Shown piece by piece: positions 25,893-35,027 of a stretch of 64,000 nucleotides of DNA. The translations under genes were made by a program, and so were the position numbers. Location of the stretch: the NCBI GenBank assembly GCA_020344215.1, contig CP070815.1, positions 320,461 to 384,460 of the forward strand, given 5' to 3'. The stretch is from Gemmatimonadota bacterium. GTDB taxonomy: Bacteria; Gemmatimonadota; Gemmatimonadetes; Palauibacterales; KS3-K002. Under the pieces are notes generated by a model. That model was not told the DNA's origin, did not search any database, and saw only the letters and a list, made by a program, of their open reading frames with translations. Each line of letters begins with the position of its first letter. The first letter of the stretch is position 1.

Positions 25893-27212
25893 GTGATGAA
25901 AATGAAGACGCATCGGTATATAGGGATCGTTCTCGCGCTGCTCGCCTGTGTCACCGGCGTGGCCCAGGCACAGCTGGCGACGCCCAGTGCACGGAGTATC
26001 GCGCTGGCCAACTCGTTCATGGCGCGGGCACGTGGTTACGAATCGCCGTTCTGGAACGCGGCAAACCTGGGTTTGAGCGATCGACCGGGCTGGTCCGTCG
26101 GGCTGGCCGGTGCCAGCGCATACTTGAACAACAACTCGCTGAGCTACGGCCAGATCACCGATCTGTACGGTGTGTACATGGACGACGCCACCAAGTCGGA
26201 GATTCTGGCGTCGATCCGCGAAGATGACCCCAACAAGATGTTCAAGCTGAACGCAGACCTCGGCGCGAGTGTCCTCGGGTTCAGCATCTCGAGGTTCGCC
26301 TTCGGCTTCGGGACTGTGGGCGCGCTGAACTTCGAGATCACACCGGACGCCGCAGAGCTTCTACTCTTCGGCAACGTGGGCGAGGACGGCACGGGCAGGG
26401 ATTTCAGCTTGGACGGATCGCACGGCGAGGCATGGTCGTTCAGCGGTGGTTATGTGTCTTACGCCCAACCCTTCACGGTTCCGGCACTCGACTATCTGGG
26501 TCTGAAGTTCTCGATCGGCGCTACCGTAAAGTACGGGGTGGCACACGGGTTCGCGCGCATCACCGACACAGGCACCAACCTCACCTACGACCCGCTCGCC
26601 GCGGACGTGCAGGCCGAGCTACTCTCTTCAGACGCGCTCGACGCCGGGCGGCTGTGGGCCGTGGACATCGGCGCGGCGGCCGAGTGGGACGGACTGCTGG
26701 TGGCGGGTATCTCGCTGTCTAATGCTCTCTTGGGTGTCTCATGGAACGAAGAGGAGTTCGAGCTCACACAGGTCACCGCGTTGGCCGACTTCGAGCAAAC
26801 GGAATCGACCGATACGACCTACGCGTGGGACGAGCTGACGCCCGAGAAGCAGGCTGAGATCGTCGAGTACCTCGAGCAAGCGGACGTCCCCAAGCGCCTG
26901 CGCTTGGGCCTGGTGTTCGAGGCGATACCGGTACTCACCGTGTCGGCCGACTACGTCGAGCTCATCGGCGGCACGCTGCGCTCGCGCTGGGACCGCGCGC
27001 TGTCGGCCGGCGGCGAGTTGCGGCTGCTGGATGCGTTGCCGCTACGCGTCGGCCTCGCCACCGACTTCAGTCATTTCGCCTACACCGGCGGCTTGGGCGC
27101 CTACGTGGGGCCCGTCCACCTCGACCTCTCCGTCGGCCGCTGGGGCGTCGTGGGCGGCGACGGCGTGGTGGGCGCCGTATCGATCAGCATCTGGCCCGGC
27201 TCCGGCTACTGA
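25893..27212 (+). CDS. Outer-membrane beta-barrel protein candidate (DUF5723/PorV-like style)
   Basis: A 439-residue exported protein with signal peptide IVLALLACVTGVAQAQ. The mature start LATPSARSIALANSFMARAR and ESPFWNAANL resemble outer-membrane proteins that begin with an 'A..PA.la' region. Alternating hydrophobic strands (FAFGFGTVGALNFEI, LGLKFSIGATVKYGVAHGF, LDLSVGRWGVVGGDGVVGAV) suggest a barrel. No enzymatic motif is seen. The start is GTG 25893, with ATG codons 3 and 9 bp later as alternatives. It is cotranscribed with the upstream lipoprotein, and the operon ends at the terminator 26 bp downstream. Confidence 0.75.
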   Translation: MMKMKTHRYIGIVLALLACVTGVAQAQLATPSARSIALANSFMARARGYESPFWNAANLGLSDRPGWSVGLAGASAYLNNNSLSYGQITDLYGVYMDDATKSEILASIREDDPNKMFKLNADLGASVLGFSISRFAFGFGTVGALNFEITPDAAELLLFGNVGEDGTGRDFSLDGSHGEAWSFSGGYVSYAQPFTVPALDYLGLKFSIGATVKYGVAHGFARITDTGTNLTYDPLAADVQAELLSSDALDAGRLWAVDIGAAAEWDGLLVAGISLSNALLGVSWNEEEFELTQVTALADFEQTESTDTTYAWDELTPEKQAEIVEYLEQADVPKRLRLGLVFEAIPVLTVSADYVELIGGTLRSRWDRALSAGGELRLLDALPLRVGLATDFSHFAYTGGLGAYVGPVHLDLSVGRWGVVGGDGVVGAVSISIWPGSGY

Positions 27213-27237
27213 CCTACCGGGGATCGCTGACTCTAAG

Positions 27238-27268
27238 GCCTGCGGTGCTCCGGCTCCGCAGGCTTTTT
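27238..27268 (+). terminator. Intrinsic (rho-independent) terminator
   Basis: An 8-bp perfect stem, GCCTGCGG (27238-27245) with CCGCAGGC (27256-27263), a 10-nt loop and five T residues. It lies 25 bp after the barrel gene's stop, so it ends that two-gene operon. Confidence 0.9.
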
Positions 27269-27296
27269 CGTACTTGCCGAAGCCCGCTCTGCCAGC

Positions 27297-28187
27297 TCAG
27301 AGTAGCCGGGCTTGGGGTCCGGCATCGGGCTCGGCGAACCCGGACAACGCCTCCGAGAACGCGTCGACCAGAGTCTCGGGCGCCCGCTGCTTTGTCCCGC
27401 GGAACATCCCCGCCAGCATGATGGCGTTGGCCGCCGCCTGGCCGCGGAAATGATTGTTGGTGACGACGTAGACGTCTTCCACCATGCCGCCCGCGGCGAG
27501 CTCGCGGATGCGGTCGACCCACGGCTCAAGCTCTTGGCGGTCATAGAGGTAGTCGTAGCGCGCGTCGCGGCCGGCGCCCTCGCGGAACCAGTCGTCGTAG
27601 TTGCGACCGTGCAGGCGAACGTAGCCCACCCGGGCGCTCGCTTCGGCGGACGGGCCGATCGAGCGGTTAAACAGCGGCTGGTCGATGTTCACGAACCCGA
27701 CGCCGCGCTCGCTCAACCAGCGGTAGAACTCCGGCCTGTTCCAGGACGTGTGACGCACCTCGACGACACAGGGGTAGTCGGAGAAGGTCGAGGTGACGTC
27801 GTCCAGCCACTCGAGCGCGCCACTGCTCGCTTTGTACGACCACGGGAACTGGATCAGTAGGGCGCCGAGCCGGTCGCGCTCCGCCAGCGGGTCGAGGCCG
27901 CCACGTACCGCGCCCACCTCATCCGCTGTCCAGGCGGAGTCGCGCTGATGCGTGAATCGCTGCCAGAGCTTTGCGGTGAACTTGAAGTCGGGGTTTTCGG
28001 CGACGCGACTCACCCACCGCCGCGCGACGTCGGGTCGCGCCGGGCGATAGAAGGTCGAGTTGACCTCGATCGCGTCGAAGTAGCGTGCCAGGAAGGCGAG
28101 TGGATCGAACCCCTTCGGCTGACGCTCGGGGTAGACGACACCTTGCCAATCGGGATAGCTCCAGCCGGCGGGTCCGAAACGGATCAA
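27297..28187 (-). CDS. DUF72 domain protein
   Basis: A 296-residue TIM-barrel protein of the DUF72 (YecE-like) family, function not established. Family landmarks: FGPAGWSYPDWQGVVYP, FDAIEVNSTFYRPAR, FTAKLWQRFTH, GALLIQFPWSYK, VEVRHTSW, GYVRLHGRN and YVVTNNHFRGQAAANAIML. The TTG start overlaps the upstream M28 gene's TGA (TTGA), so translation is probably coupled. The stop is 28 bp from the terminator on the other strand. Confidence 0.93.
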   Translation of the reverse strand: MIRFGPAGWSYPDWQGVVYPERQPKGFDPLAFLARYFDAIEVNSTFYRPARPDVARRWVSRVAENPDFKFTAKLWQRFTHQRDSAWTADEVGAVRGGLDPLAERDRLGALLIQFPWSYKASSGALEWLDDVTSTFSDYPCVVEVRHTSWNRPEFYRWLSERGVGFVNIDQPLFNRSIGPSAEASARVGYVRLHGRNYDDWFREGAGRDARYDYLYDRQELEPWVDRIRELAAGGMVEDVYVVTNNHFRGQAAANAIMLAGMFRGTKQRAPETLVDAFSEALSGFAEPDAGPQARLL

Positions 28188-29665
28188 CGTGCGCCCTCGA
28201 CGATTCGACTCCGTGCCTCGGGATCCCAGTGCGGAGGATCATCCGCATTCGCCACGGTGCGTGCCACTTCGTAGATGAGCCTGGCGATGCGCGAGGCTTT
28301 CTCGAACTTGATTTTGCTCACCTCGTCCGACGGCCGATGATAATCCTCGTGTACCCCGTTGAAGAAGAAGACCGCCGGGATACCCTTACGGGCGAAGTTG
28401 AAGTGATCGGACCCGAAAAAGAAGCCGTCGGCCGGCCAAGGGTCGTCCACCGTGGCCAGGCCCAGGTCCGGGTGAGCCGCCGTCACGCTGTCGACGAGCA
28501 TGCCCAGTGACGAATACGGCTTTCCGATCACCGCGATGGTATCCTCCCAGTTGCGGCCGACCATGTCGATGTTCAGATTCGCAACGATCTTGTCGAGCGG
28601 GATGGGAGGGTGCTCCACGAACCAAGCAGAGCCCAGGAGTCCAAGCTCCTCTCCGCTGACCGCCAGGAACGCCAGCGACCGCTTCGGCGGCCGGCCCGCC
28701 GCCATCATCGCCTCGGCCACTTCTAGAACCGCCGCGACCCCGGAAGCGTTGTCGTCGGCGCCGTTGTAGATCGAGTCGTCATCGACGGGGTAGCCGACGC
28801 CGAGCGCATCCAAGTGGGCGCTGACCAGCACGTACTCTTTGCGAAGCCTGCGATCACTCCCCTGCAGTATCCCCAGCACGTTGGGAGCAGAGAGGGTCTC
28901 GACCCGCAGGTCCGCCGACAGGCGCAGCCGCGCGCCCGCTGCGATCCCACCGTCATGCGGGTCGGCGGGTGGGACCTCGAGCCCGATTTGTTGCATGGCG
29001 GCGGAGAGCGCCTCCTCGGAGACGAGCGCCGCCGGTAGACTCACCTCGAGATCGCCCAGCTCGTACACTGTCTCGCCTTCGCTGAGCCAATGTCGCGCCT
29101 GCGGCTCGAGCATGTCAGGCGCTGTCACCAACAGAAGGCCCACCGCTCCGGCAGCGCTCGCCGCACGCTGCCATTCGCGCGGCATCATGTTCGTAGTCAA
29201 CCTTGCCACCCAGATGGTCGGCTCGTCGCTTTCGATCACACCGCCCGCGTCGGTGCCGACGAACCGCAGCCTACCTTCGACGGTGCCGGCCGCCCAGGGC
29301 AGACCCCAGAAGTCGGTACGGTGGTCGAGAGTCGCCCGCTGATTCCCACGCTGCAGGGCCAACGACCAGCCGCTCCCCATCTCGGTCCTGACCAGCTGGT
29401 AGCGCTGAGTGTACCCACCCGCCGGTGACTCGAGGCCCAGGCGGCGGAACTCCGACTCGACGTAGCTGGCCGCAATGTCCAGACCCCGGCTGGGAGTACC
29501 GCGACCCTGAAGTCGATCTGAGGCGAGGAACGAGATGCGGGCCCGCATGTCCCCCGGCGTGATATCGTAATCGGCCAGCGGGGTGCCCGGTGCGCCACGG
29601 CAGCTCAGGCCGAGCGCTCCTGCCAGAATCGCCCACACCAGCATTCTCCCCCTCACGTATGCCAC
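28184..29665 (-). CDS. M28-family zinc metallopeptidase, lipoprotein-type
   Basis: A 493-residue exported peptidase related to aminopeptidases Y/S. The lipobox-like GALGLSCRG near residue 22 suggests lipid anchoring. A PA domain (about 110-235) precedes the catalytic domain, whose zinc ligands and catalytic residues are SAHLDALG, NGADDNASG, VSGEELGLLGS, NIDMVGR and EDYHRPSDE. The GTG start has GGAGG directly upstream. The DUF72 gene follows with a TTGA overlap. Likely substrates are peptides in the periplasm or outside. Confidence 0.92.
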   Translation of the reverse strand: MAYVRGRMLVWAILAGALGLSCRGAPGTPLADYDITPGDMRARISFLASDRLQGRGTPSRGLDIAASYVESEFRRLGLESPAGGYTQRYQLVRTEMGSGWSLALQRGNQRATLDHRTDFWGLPWAAGTVEGRLRFVGTDAGGVIESDEPTIWVARLTTNMMPREWQRAASAAGAVGLLLVTAPDMLEPQARHWLSEGETVYELGDLEVSLPAALVSEEALSAAMQQIGLEVPPADPHDGGIAAGARLRLSADLRVETLSAPNVLGILQGSDRRLRKEYVLVSAHLDALGVGYPVDDDSIYNGADDNASGVAAVLEVAEAMMAAGRPPKRSLAFLAVSGEELGLLGSAWFVEHPPIPLDKIVANLNIDMVGRNWEDTIAVIGKPYSSLGMLVDSVTAAHPDLGLATVDDPWPADGFFFGSDHFNFARKGIPAVFFFNGVHEDYHRPSDEVSKIKFEKASRIARLIYEVARTVANADDPPHWDPEARSRIVEGAR

Positions 29666-30169
29666 CTCTCCTCCGTCACGTTTGTCGCAGTATCCAGTGT
29701 CCGAAGCTCAGGAGCCATTGATACAGTGGGGCGTGAAGTATGCCGTAGCAATACTCTTTGACCAGCGGCCGCCAGTACCTCACCGCTGGAGGCATTGGTG
29801 ACCGGAGATTGCCACCTGATTATTGATGCCCGCGAACTACCTGAACGTTGGGCTGGAATGTCGAGTATTGGATAATCAACCGCCCAGCGGCTTATCTTTC
29901 GTCTCTCAGGCGAAGTGGCGATCGCGATGACGGACGGTAGCCGCAACAGAGCCCCGAACTCGCGCGCTCACCGCACCCGACGGCTCGCCGGTTCCGGTCG
30001 AGGGAGGGGCGCCGGGGAAGCCTCACTTGGCAGCCCCTTGTTGTACTCCTGATACTCGTTTCTATTGTCGAGGCGGCTTTGGCGGCGGCGGGCCGACGGC
30101 CCCCTCGCGCGTCCGGGCACGAAGAGAGGCACACGCTAACGAAAGCCACCGAAAGCAGCTGAAGCACCT
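29666..30169. other. 504-bp non-coding stretch between divergent genes
   Basis: No reading frame here has a convincing ribosome site or family-like sequence; short frames up to about 97 codons look like chance. It must contain the promoter for mfd and the one for the M28-DUF72 pair. A weak promoter-like match is listed separately. Confidence 0.6.
30027..30056 (+). promoter_or_regulatory. Candidate sigma-70-type promoter for the mfd operon
   Basis: TTGGCA at 30027-30032 and GATACT at 30051-30056 with 18-bp spacing; the -35 matches 5 of 6 and the -10 4 of 6 consensus bases. It is 113 bp upstream of the mfd start. Sequence match only. Confidence 0.3.
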
Positions 30170-33100
30170 GTGATCATAGATGCCATCCGCAGCACACCGG
30201 AATTCACCCGGCTGACAGACCGGATACCGGCCCCCGGTGAGGAGCGCGTGCTGGCCGGACTCCCCGGCTCGGCACCGGCCGTCCTGGCAGCCGCCCTGAG
30301 CGAGGCGGGTGCGGCCCGCCGCCTGCTCGTAGTGGCGCCTACGGCGCCGGATGCTGAGGAGGTCGAGGCGGACCTCGAGGCACTGCTTCCCGGTCGGTCT
30401 CGCGTCTTCCCGCAGCGCGAGTCAGTTCACCCCGATCTCACCGACCCCCACATCGAGATCTCCGCGCGTCGCGTCGATTCGCTGCAGGCTCTCATCACGG
30501 GGCGCGCGCACGTCATGGTGACGACGGGCAGGGCCCTCGGCGAGCGCTTCGTAGTCCCACCCAGCTGGAGCGATCTGGAGATCCGGCTGGAGGCCGAACA
30601 GGAGCTTGACCGTGACTCGCTCCTGGTGAACCTCGAGACAGCCGGCTACCGAAAGGTCCCGATGGTAGAAGCTGTCGGGGAGTACTCGGCGCGCGGCGGC
30701 ATAGTCGATATCTACCCGATTACAACGCTCGATCCCATCCGCCTCGAGTTCTGCGAAGACACGATCGAATCGATACGCTCCTTCGACATACTCGACCAGC
30801 GCTCGATCACGCACCTGGAATCAGTTCGGCTGCTGCCTGTCCGCCTCCCGGCCCGTGACGACAGCGCCCCAGCCGGTGGAGCTGAGCACCCCGCATACAC
30901 CGGCAGCTTGTTGGAGCTACTCCCCGAGTCCACGCTGATCCTGCAGCTCGATACGGAAACGGAGGAGACCGAGCGACGAAAGAGCTGGGAAGAATTGCAG
31001 CGTCGGACCGAGACGCCCGAGGTATACCAAGACCCGCCAGACTCGGTGCGCTCGAGACTGAGCTGCTTCGGTCGGCTACGCGTCGTCGATGCGCCGGAGG
31101 GAGTCGATCAGGATTTCGGGGTGCTCCCACCCCCCCTCATCGACCGCCGTATCGAGCGTCTGGTCGCCGCTGTACACGACGCGTTGTCCAGAGGCGCTCG
31201 CCTCCTGATTCTGTGCGACAACGAGGGGCAGCTTGAGCGGCTGGAGGAGATCCTCGAGGACGCGGCCGGCGCGTCCGCGCTGCGCGCGATCACTCTGGGG
31301 CTCAGCCCCTTGGCCGGTGGCTTCGTGATCGCCCAGGCCGAGCCGCCACTCTGGCTGTTCACCGATCACGAGATCTTCCGGCGGGCACGCCGTCCACGCC
31401 GACGACCGCAGGCGACCAGCCGAGCCGCCCTCGACACACTCTCGGCACTGTCGCCCGGCGACTACGTGGTCCATCTCGATCACGGGATCGGCCGCTATCG
31501 CGGGCTCGAGCTGGTGACGATCGGCGGCGCGGAACTCGAGACGCTAGCCGTCGAATACGCCGGCGGCGACACCTTGCGGGTGCCCCACTACCGAGCCGAC
31601 CTGGTCGAGCGCTGGATCTCCGACGCCGGGGACGACGAGGGAGTTGCGCCCAAGCTCCACCGGCTGGGGAGCAAGAGCTGGCAACGGGTCAAGAAGCGGG
31701 CCCGCGACGCGGTCCAGACGATGGCAGCGGAACTCCTGGAGCTCTACGCCGCACGGCGGATTGCCAAGGCCCACGCGTTTAGCCCCGATACGCGCTGGCA
31801 GCGGGAGATGGAGTCGGCGTTCATCTATGAAGAGACGCCGGACCAGGAGCGCGTCGCCGACCAGGTCAAGCGCGCCATGGAGCGACCACAGCCCATGGAC
31901 CTGCTGATCTGCGGCGACGTGGGCTACGGAAAGACGGAGATCGCCATCCGTGCCGCCTTCAAGGCGGTTCAGGACGGCGCCCAGGTCGCGGTGCTCGCAC
32001 CTACAACGGTACTGGTCGAGCAGCATCTGCAAACCTTCCGCGCCCGGCTCGCCGAGTACCCGGTGGTGGTCGAGTCGCTCTCGCGTTTCCGGACGGCCAG
32101 CGAGCAAGACACCGTCGTGCGAAGGCTGGCGGAAGGAGCTATAGACATCGTCATCGGTACCCATCGAGTTCTATCGACCGATGTCGAGTTTAAGAATCTG
32201 GGACTCCTGGTAATCGACGAGGAGCAACAGTTCGGCGTGACGCAGAAAGAGAGGCTGAAGGCGCTGAAGCGGAACGTTCACGTCATCACGATGACAGCGA
32301 CGCCCATCCCGCGCACGCTCCACCTGTCGCTCAGCGGGCTACGCGACCTCGCCGTGATTCGCACAGCGCCGCGCAACCGTCAGCCCATCATCACCCACAT
32401 GATGACGTGGGACGATCAGACCCTAGAGGACGCCATCCGGCTCGAGGTCGACCGTGGCGGCCAGGTGTTCTTCGTCCATAACCGAGTCGAGTCGATCGGC
32501 GAGGTCGCCGCCAAGGTGCGCCGCCTGCTCCCCGAACTTCGGATAGAGGTCGCACACGGCCAAATGGCGGAGCGCAAACTCGAGAAGACGATGACCGAGT
32601 TCGTGCGCGGCGAAATCCAGGTTCTGGTTGCCACGGCGATCATCGAGAACGGCCTCGACGTGCCCAACGCCAACACCATGATCGTCCACCAGGCAGACTA
32701 CTTCGGACTGGCTCAACTCTACCAGCTGCGCGGTCGCGTCGGGCGATCGCATCAGCGGGCGTTTTGCTACCTTATCGTGCCGCCGAAGCTCCCCCCCGAG
32801 ACCGAGCGCAGGCTGACCCTGCTGGAGAAGCACACCGAGCTGGGTGCAGGCTATCGGCTCGCGCTCAGGGATCTGGAGTTGCGGGGAGCGGGGAGCCTGC
32901 TGGGCACAGAGCAATCAGGATTAGCTCAGGCCGTTGGCTTCGACACCTATATACGCCTGTTGGAGGACACGGTGGCCGCCCTGCGGAGCGGGGACGGCGA
33001 GCGGGCAGTCCGCCCTGAGGCACCCGAGGTGTCGATCTCCGGAGCGACGTATATTCCTGAGAGCTTCATACCCGACGAGAGGCAGAAGCTGGACCTGTAT

Positions 33101-33469
33101 CGCAGGCTCTCCAAGGTCTCCGATCTCGACGAGGTCGAACACCTCACGTCGGAGCTTCGCGACCGCTTCGGCCGCTTACCGCCGGAGGTGGAGCGGCTTA
33201 TCGCCGCCTCGCGGATCAGAATCTTGGGTGGCGGGCTGGGCGCGGAGCGCGTGCTCGCCACCCCGGGCACCGCGCGTGTGAGCTTCCGGCGCGGGGTCGT
33301 ACCGCGGCTGACGTCGCTGCGCGACGCCCTGACCGGGCGCGAGGTCGAGGTCGAGGTACGCAGGCTGCAGCCGCTCTCCCTCGTCTTCCGGGTCGCCGGG
33401 TCGTCAGACATCGCGCCCATCGTCGTCGAAGCGCTGGAGCGTATGCTCGAAGAGCAAGGTAACTCGTGA
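30170..33469 (+). CDS. mfd: Transcription-repair coupling factor (Mfd)
   Basis: An ATP-driven translocase that removes stalled RNA polymerase and recruits UvrA in transcription-coupled repair. At 1099 residues it is near full length. The UvrB-like N-terminal module includes RGGIVDIYP. The RNAP-interacting CarD-like domain is LSPGDYVVHLDHGIGRYRGL. The helicase core has Walker A GDVGYGKTEIA, VIDEEQQFG (the DEEQ box) and TMTATPIPRTL, with GRVGRSHQRAFCYLI late in RecG-like motif VI. A C-terminal D7 domain follows. GTG 30170 yields the N-terminus. It heads an operon of nine genes on the same strand; uvrA lies elsewhere in the window. Confidence 0.97.
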   Translation: MIIDAIRSTPEFTRLTDRIPAPGEERVLAGLPGSAPAVLAAALSEAGAARRLLVVAPTAPDAEEVEADLEALLPGRSRVFPQRESVHPDLTDPHIEISARRVDSLQALITGRAHVMVTTGRALGERFVVPPSWSDLEIRLEAEQELDRDSLLVNLETAGYRKVPMVEAVGEYSARGGIVDIYPITTLDPIRLEFCEDTIESIRSFDILDQRSITHLESVRLLPVRLPARDDSAPAGGAEHPAYTGSLLELLPESTLILQLDTETEETERRKSWEELQRRTETPEVYQDPPDSVRSRLSCFGRLRVVDAPEGVDQDFGVLPPPLIDRRIERLVAAVHDALSRGARLLILCDNEGQLERLEEILEDAAGASALRAITLGLSPLAGGFVIAQAEPPLWLFTDHEIFRRARRPRRRPQATSRAALDTLSALSPGDYVVHLDHGIGRYRGLELVTIGGAELETLAVEYAGGDTLRVPHYRADLVERWISDAGDDEGVAPKLHRLGSKSWQRVKKRARDAVQTMAAELLELYAARRIAKAHAFSPDTRWQREMESAFIYEETPDQERVADQVKRAMERPQPMDLLICGDVGYGKTEIAIRAAFKAVQDGAQVAVLAPTTVLVEQHLQTFRARLAEYPVVVESLSRFRTASEQDTVVRRLAEGAIDIVIGTHRVLSTDVEFKNLGLLVIDEEQQFGVTQKERLKALKRNVHVITMTATPIPRTLHLSLSGLRDLAVIRTAPRNRQPIITHMMTWDDQTLEDAIRLEVDRGGQVFFVHNRVESIGEVAAKVRRLLPELRIEVAHGQMAERKLEKTMTEFVRGEIQVLVATAIIENGLDVPNANTMIVHQADYFGLAQLYQLRGRVGRSHQRAFCYLIVPPKLPPETERRLTLLEKHTELGAGYRLALRDLELRGAGSLLGTEQSGLAQAVGFDTYIRLLEDTVAALRSGDGERAVRPEAPEVSISGATYIPESFIPDERQKLDLYRRLSKVSDLDEVEHLTSELRDRFGRLPPEVERLIAASRIRILGGGLGAERVLATPGTARVSFRRGVVPRLTSLRDALTGREVEVEVRRLQPLSLVFRVAGSSDIAPIVVEALERMLEEQGNS

Positions 33470-33569
33470 GAACAGGATGACCATGAAGCGGCGCTTTTCA
33501 ATCATGCCTTCCGCCATCGAGGCACTTGAACGGATGCTTCGAGTCGCAACGCCAACCGCTAACAGCAGG

Positions 33570-35027
33570 ATGAAGATGAACCGACCTTTCCTAGCAATTG
33601 TCTCGATCTGCTTCCTCGCCATGACCCTCGCCGGTTGCTCGGCCGCGCGGGAGGGCATGGAGGGCCACAAGACGGCCGTAGCTCGCGTCGATCGTTACTC
33701 CCTCACCATCGATCGCGCAGCGGAACTCCTCGCTGCCAGCATGCGGCGCGCCGCACCGCTCGAGCCGGCGCTCGTCGAGCGCTTGGTCGATCTCTGGATC
33801 GGATACACCTTGCTTGCCAGCCAGATTGCAAGCCCGGACTCCACAGCCGATGTCGATCTGACACCGCTGATCTGGGCTGACGAGGCTCGGGACATCATCG
33901 ACCAGTGGTACCAGGAAACGATACTCGCTCGCCTGGAGGATCCGACCGATAGCGTGCTACGCGACTCGTACGAACGCCGACGGCCGTACGTGAGGGTCGA
34001 AACCCATCAGATACTGATCTTCATCCCCGAGACGGCGACGCAGGCCCAGATCGACAGCCTGAAGCGCTACACCGACGCTATCCGCGCGCGCGCTGTGGCC
34101 GGCGAGGATTTCGCGCAGCTGGCACGTGCTTATTCCCAACATACACCGACCGCCGCCGTGGGCGGCCGATTGGGATGGGCAGACCGCAGTCGCCTGCTCT
34201 CGGAGTTGGAGCCGACCGTGTTCGCGCTCGAGCCTGGCGAAATCAGTGAAACCGTCAGGTCGCGCCTGGGGTATCACATCTTCAAAGTCACCGACCGCAG
34301 AGACCCCGACTACGAGTCCGTGCGTGAGCGTTACCGGGGCGATCTTATGCGACGGCAAGTGAGAGATCTGGAAGAGGAGTACATCGGCTCGCTGGTTGCG
34401 GCGGCTCGCGTCCGAATCATCCCGGGAGCGGTGAGCCTGCTGCAGGAGCTCGCGACTTCGCCTTCAGTTAGGCAACTAAGCGGCGTGCGGCGCGAGGCCG
34501 AGCTGGCGCGCTATCGGGGCGGCGTGTTCACGCTCGGTGAATTGGCCGACTTTCTTCTCTCGGACTCACCCGCGGGCTGGCGCTACTTCGCCGACGAAGA
34601 CTCGGCGAGGGTCCACGAGGCCCTCCTCCAGGTGATACGGAACGAGATCTTGACCAGCGCCGCACAGGAACGCGGTTACACGGTGCCGGAGGCAAAGCTC
34701 GAAAGCCTGCAGCTCCGCGCGACACAACAACTGATGCAGACGGCCAGTCAGTCAGGCTTCCAGCGCAGCGCCTTCTTGAGCGGTGACGACACGGTCGAGG
34801 CAGCGGTTGATCGTGCCCTACGCCAGCCCGGCTCGCTCCTGAGAGGGAATCCGGTCGATCGTGTCGCGCCCGCCTTGCGACCAACTCACACGAGTCAGGT
34901 TTATCCCAATCGCTATTCGGCAGTGATCGTTCGTGCGCTCGAGCTCAGAGAGCAGCGACGGCAGGTGGAGGCGAGCGGCGAACCCACCGCCCAGTCGGAG
35001 AGCGCGGCGCCGGAGGTGGGCCAATGA
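33570..35027 (+). CDS. Parvulin-type peptidyl-prolyl isomerase, lipoprotein
   Basis: An exported PpiC/SurA-like folding factor of about 485 residues. The lipobox is CFLAMTLAGCSA. The parvulin domain (about 140-245) includes VETHQILIFI, GGRLGWADRSRL and EPGEISETVRSRLGYHIFKV. Long helical stretches flank it. ATG 33570 or 33576 is preferred because each gives a proper lipoprotein signal; the in-frame ATG at 33477 would add an odd 31-residue extension. The region just upstream looks like an imperfect copy of the mfd end. It overlaps surA by 4 bp (ATGA), so the two chaperones are coexpressed. Confidence 0.88.
   Translation: MKMNRPFLAIVSICFLAMTLAGCSAAREGMEGHKTAVARVDRYSLTIDRAAELLAASMRRAAPLEPALVERLVDLWIGYTLLASQIASPDSTADVDLTPLIWADEARDIIDQWYQETILARLEDPTDSVLRDSYERRRPYVRVETHQILIFIPETATQAQIDSLKRYTDAIRARAVAGEDFAQLARAYSQHTPTAAVGGRLGWADRSRLLSELEPTVFALEPGEISETVRSRLGYHIFKVTDRRDPDYESVRERYRGDLMRRQVRDLEEEYIGSLVAAARVRIIPGAVSLLQELATSPSVRQLSGVRREAELARYRGGVFTLGELADFLLSDSPAGWRYFADEDSARVHEALLQVIRNEILTSAAQERGYTVPEAKLESLQLRATQQLMQTASQSGFQRSAFLSGDDTVEAAVDRALRQPGSLLRGNPVDRVAPALRPTHTSQVYPNRYSAVIVRALELREQRRQVEASGEPTAQSESAAPEVGQ

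Noticed and set aside
29653-30167. Short minus-strand frames of 91-97 codons between M28 and mfd
   Set aside because: Low-complexity Arg/Ser-rich translation, no ribosome site, overlapping frames; not supported as genes.
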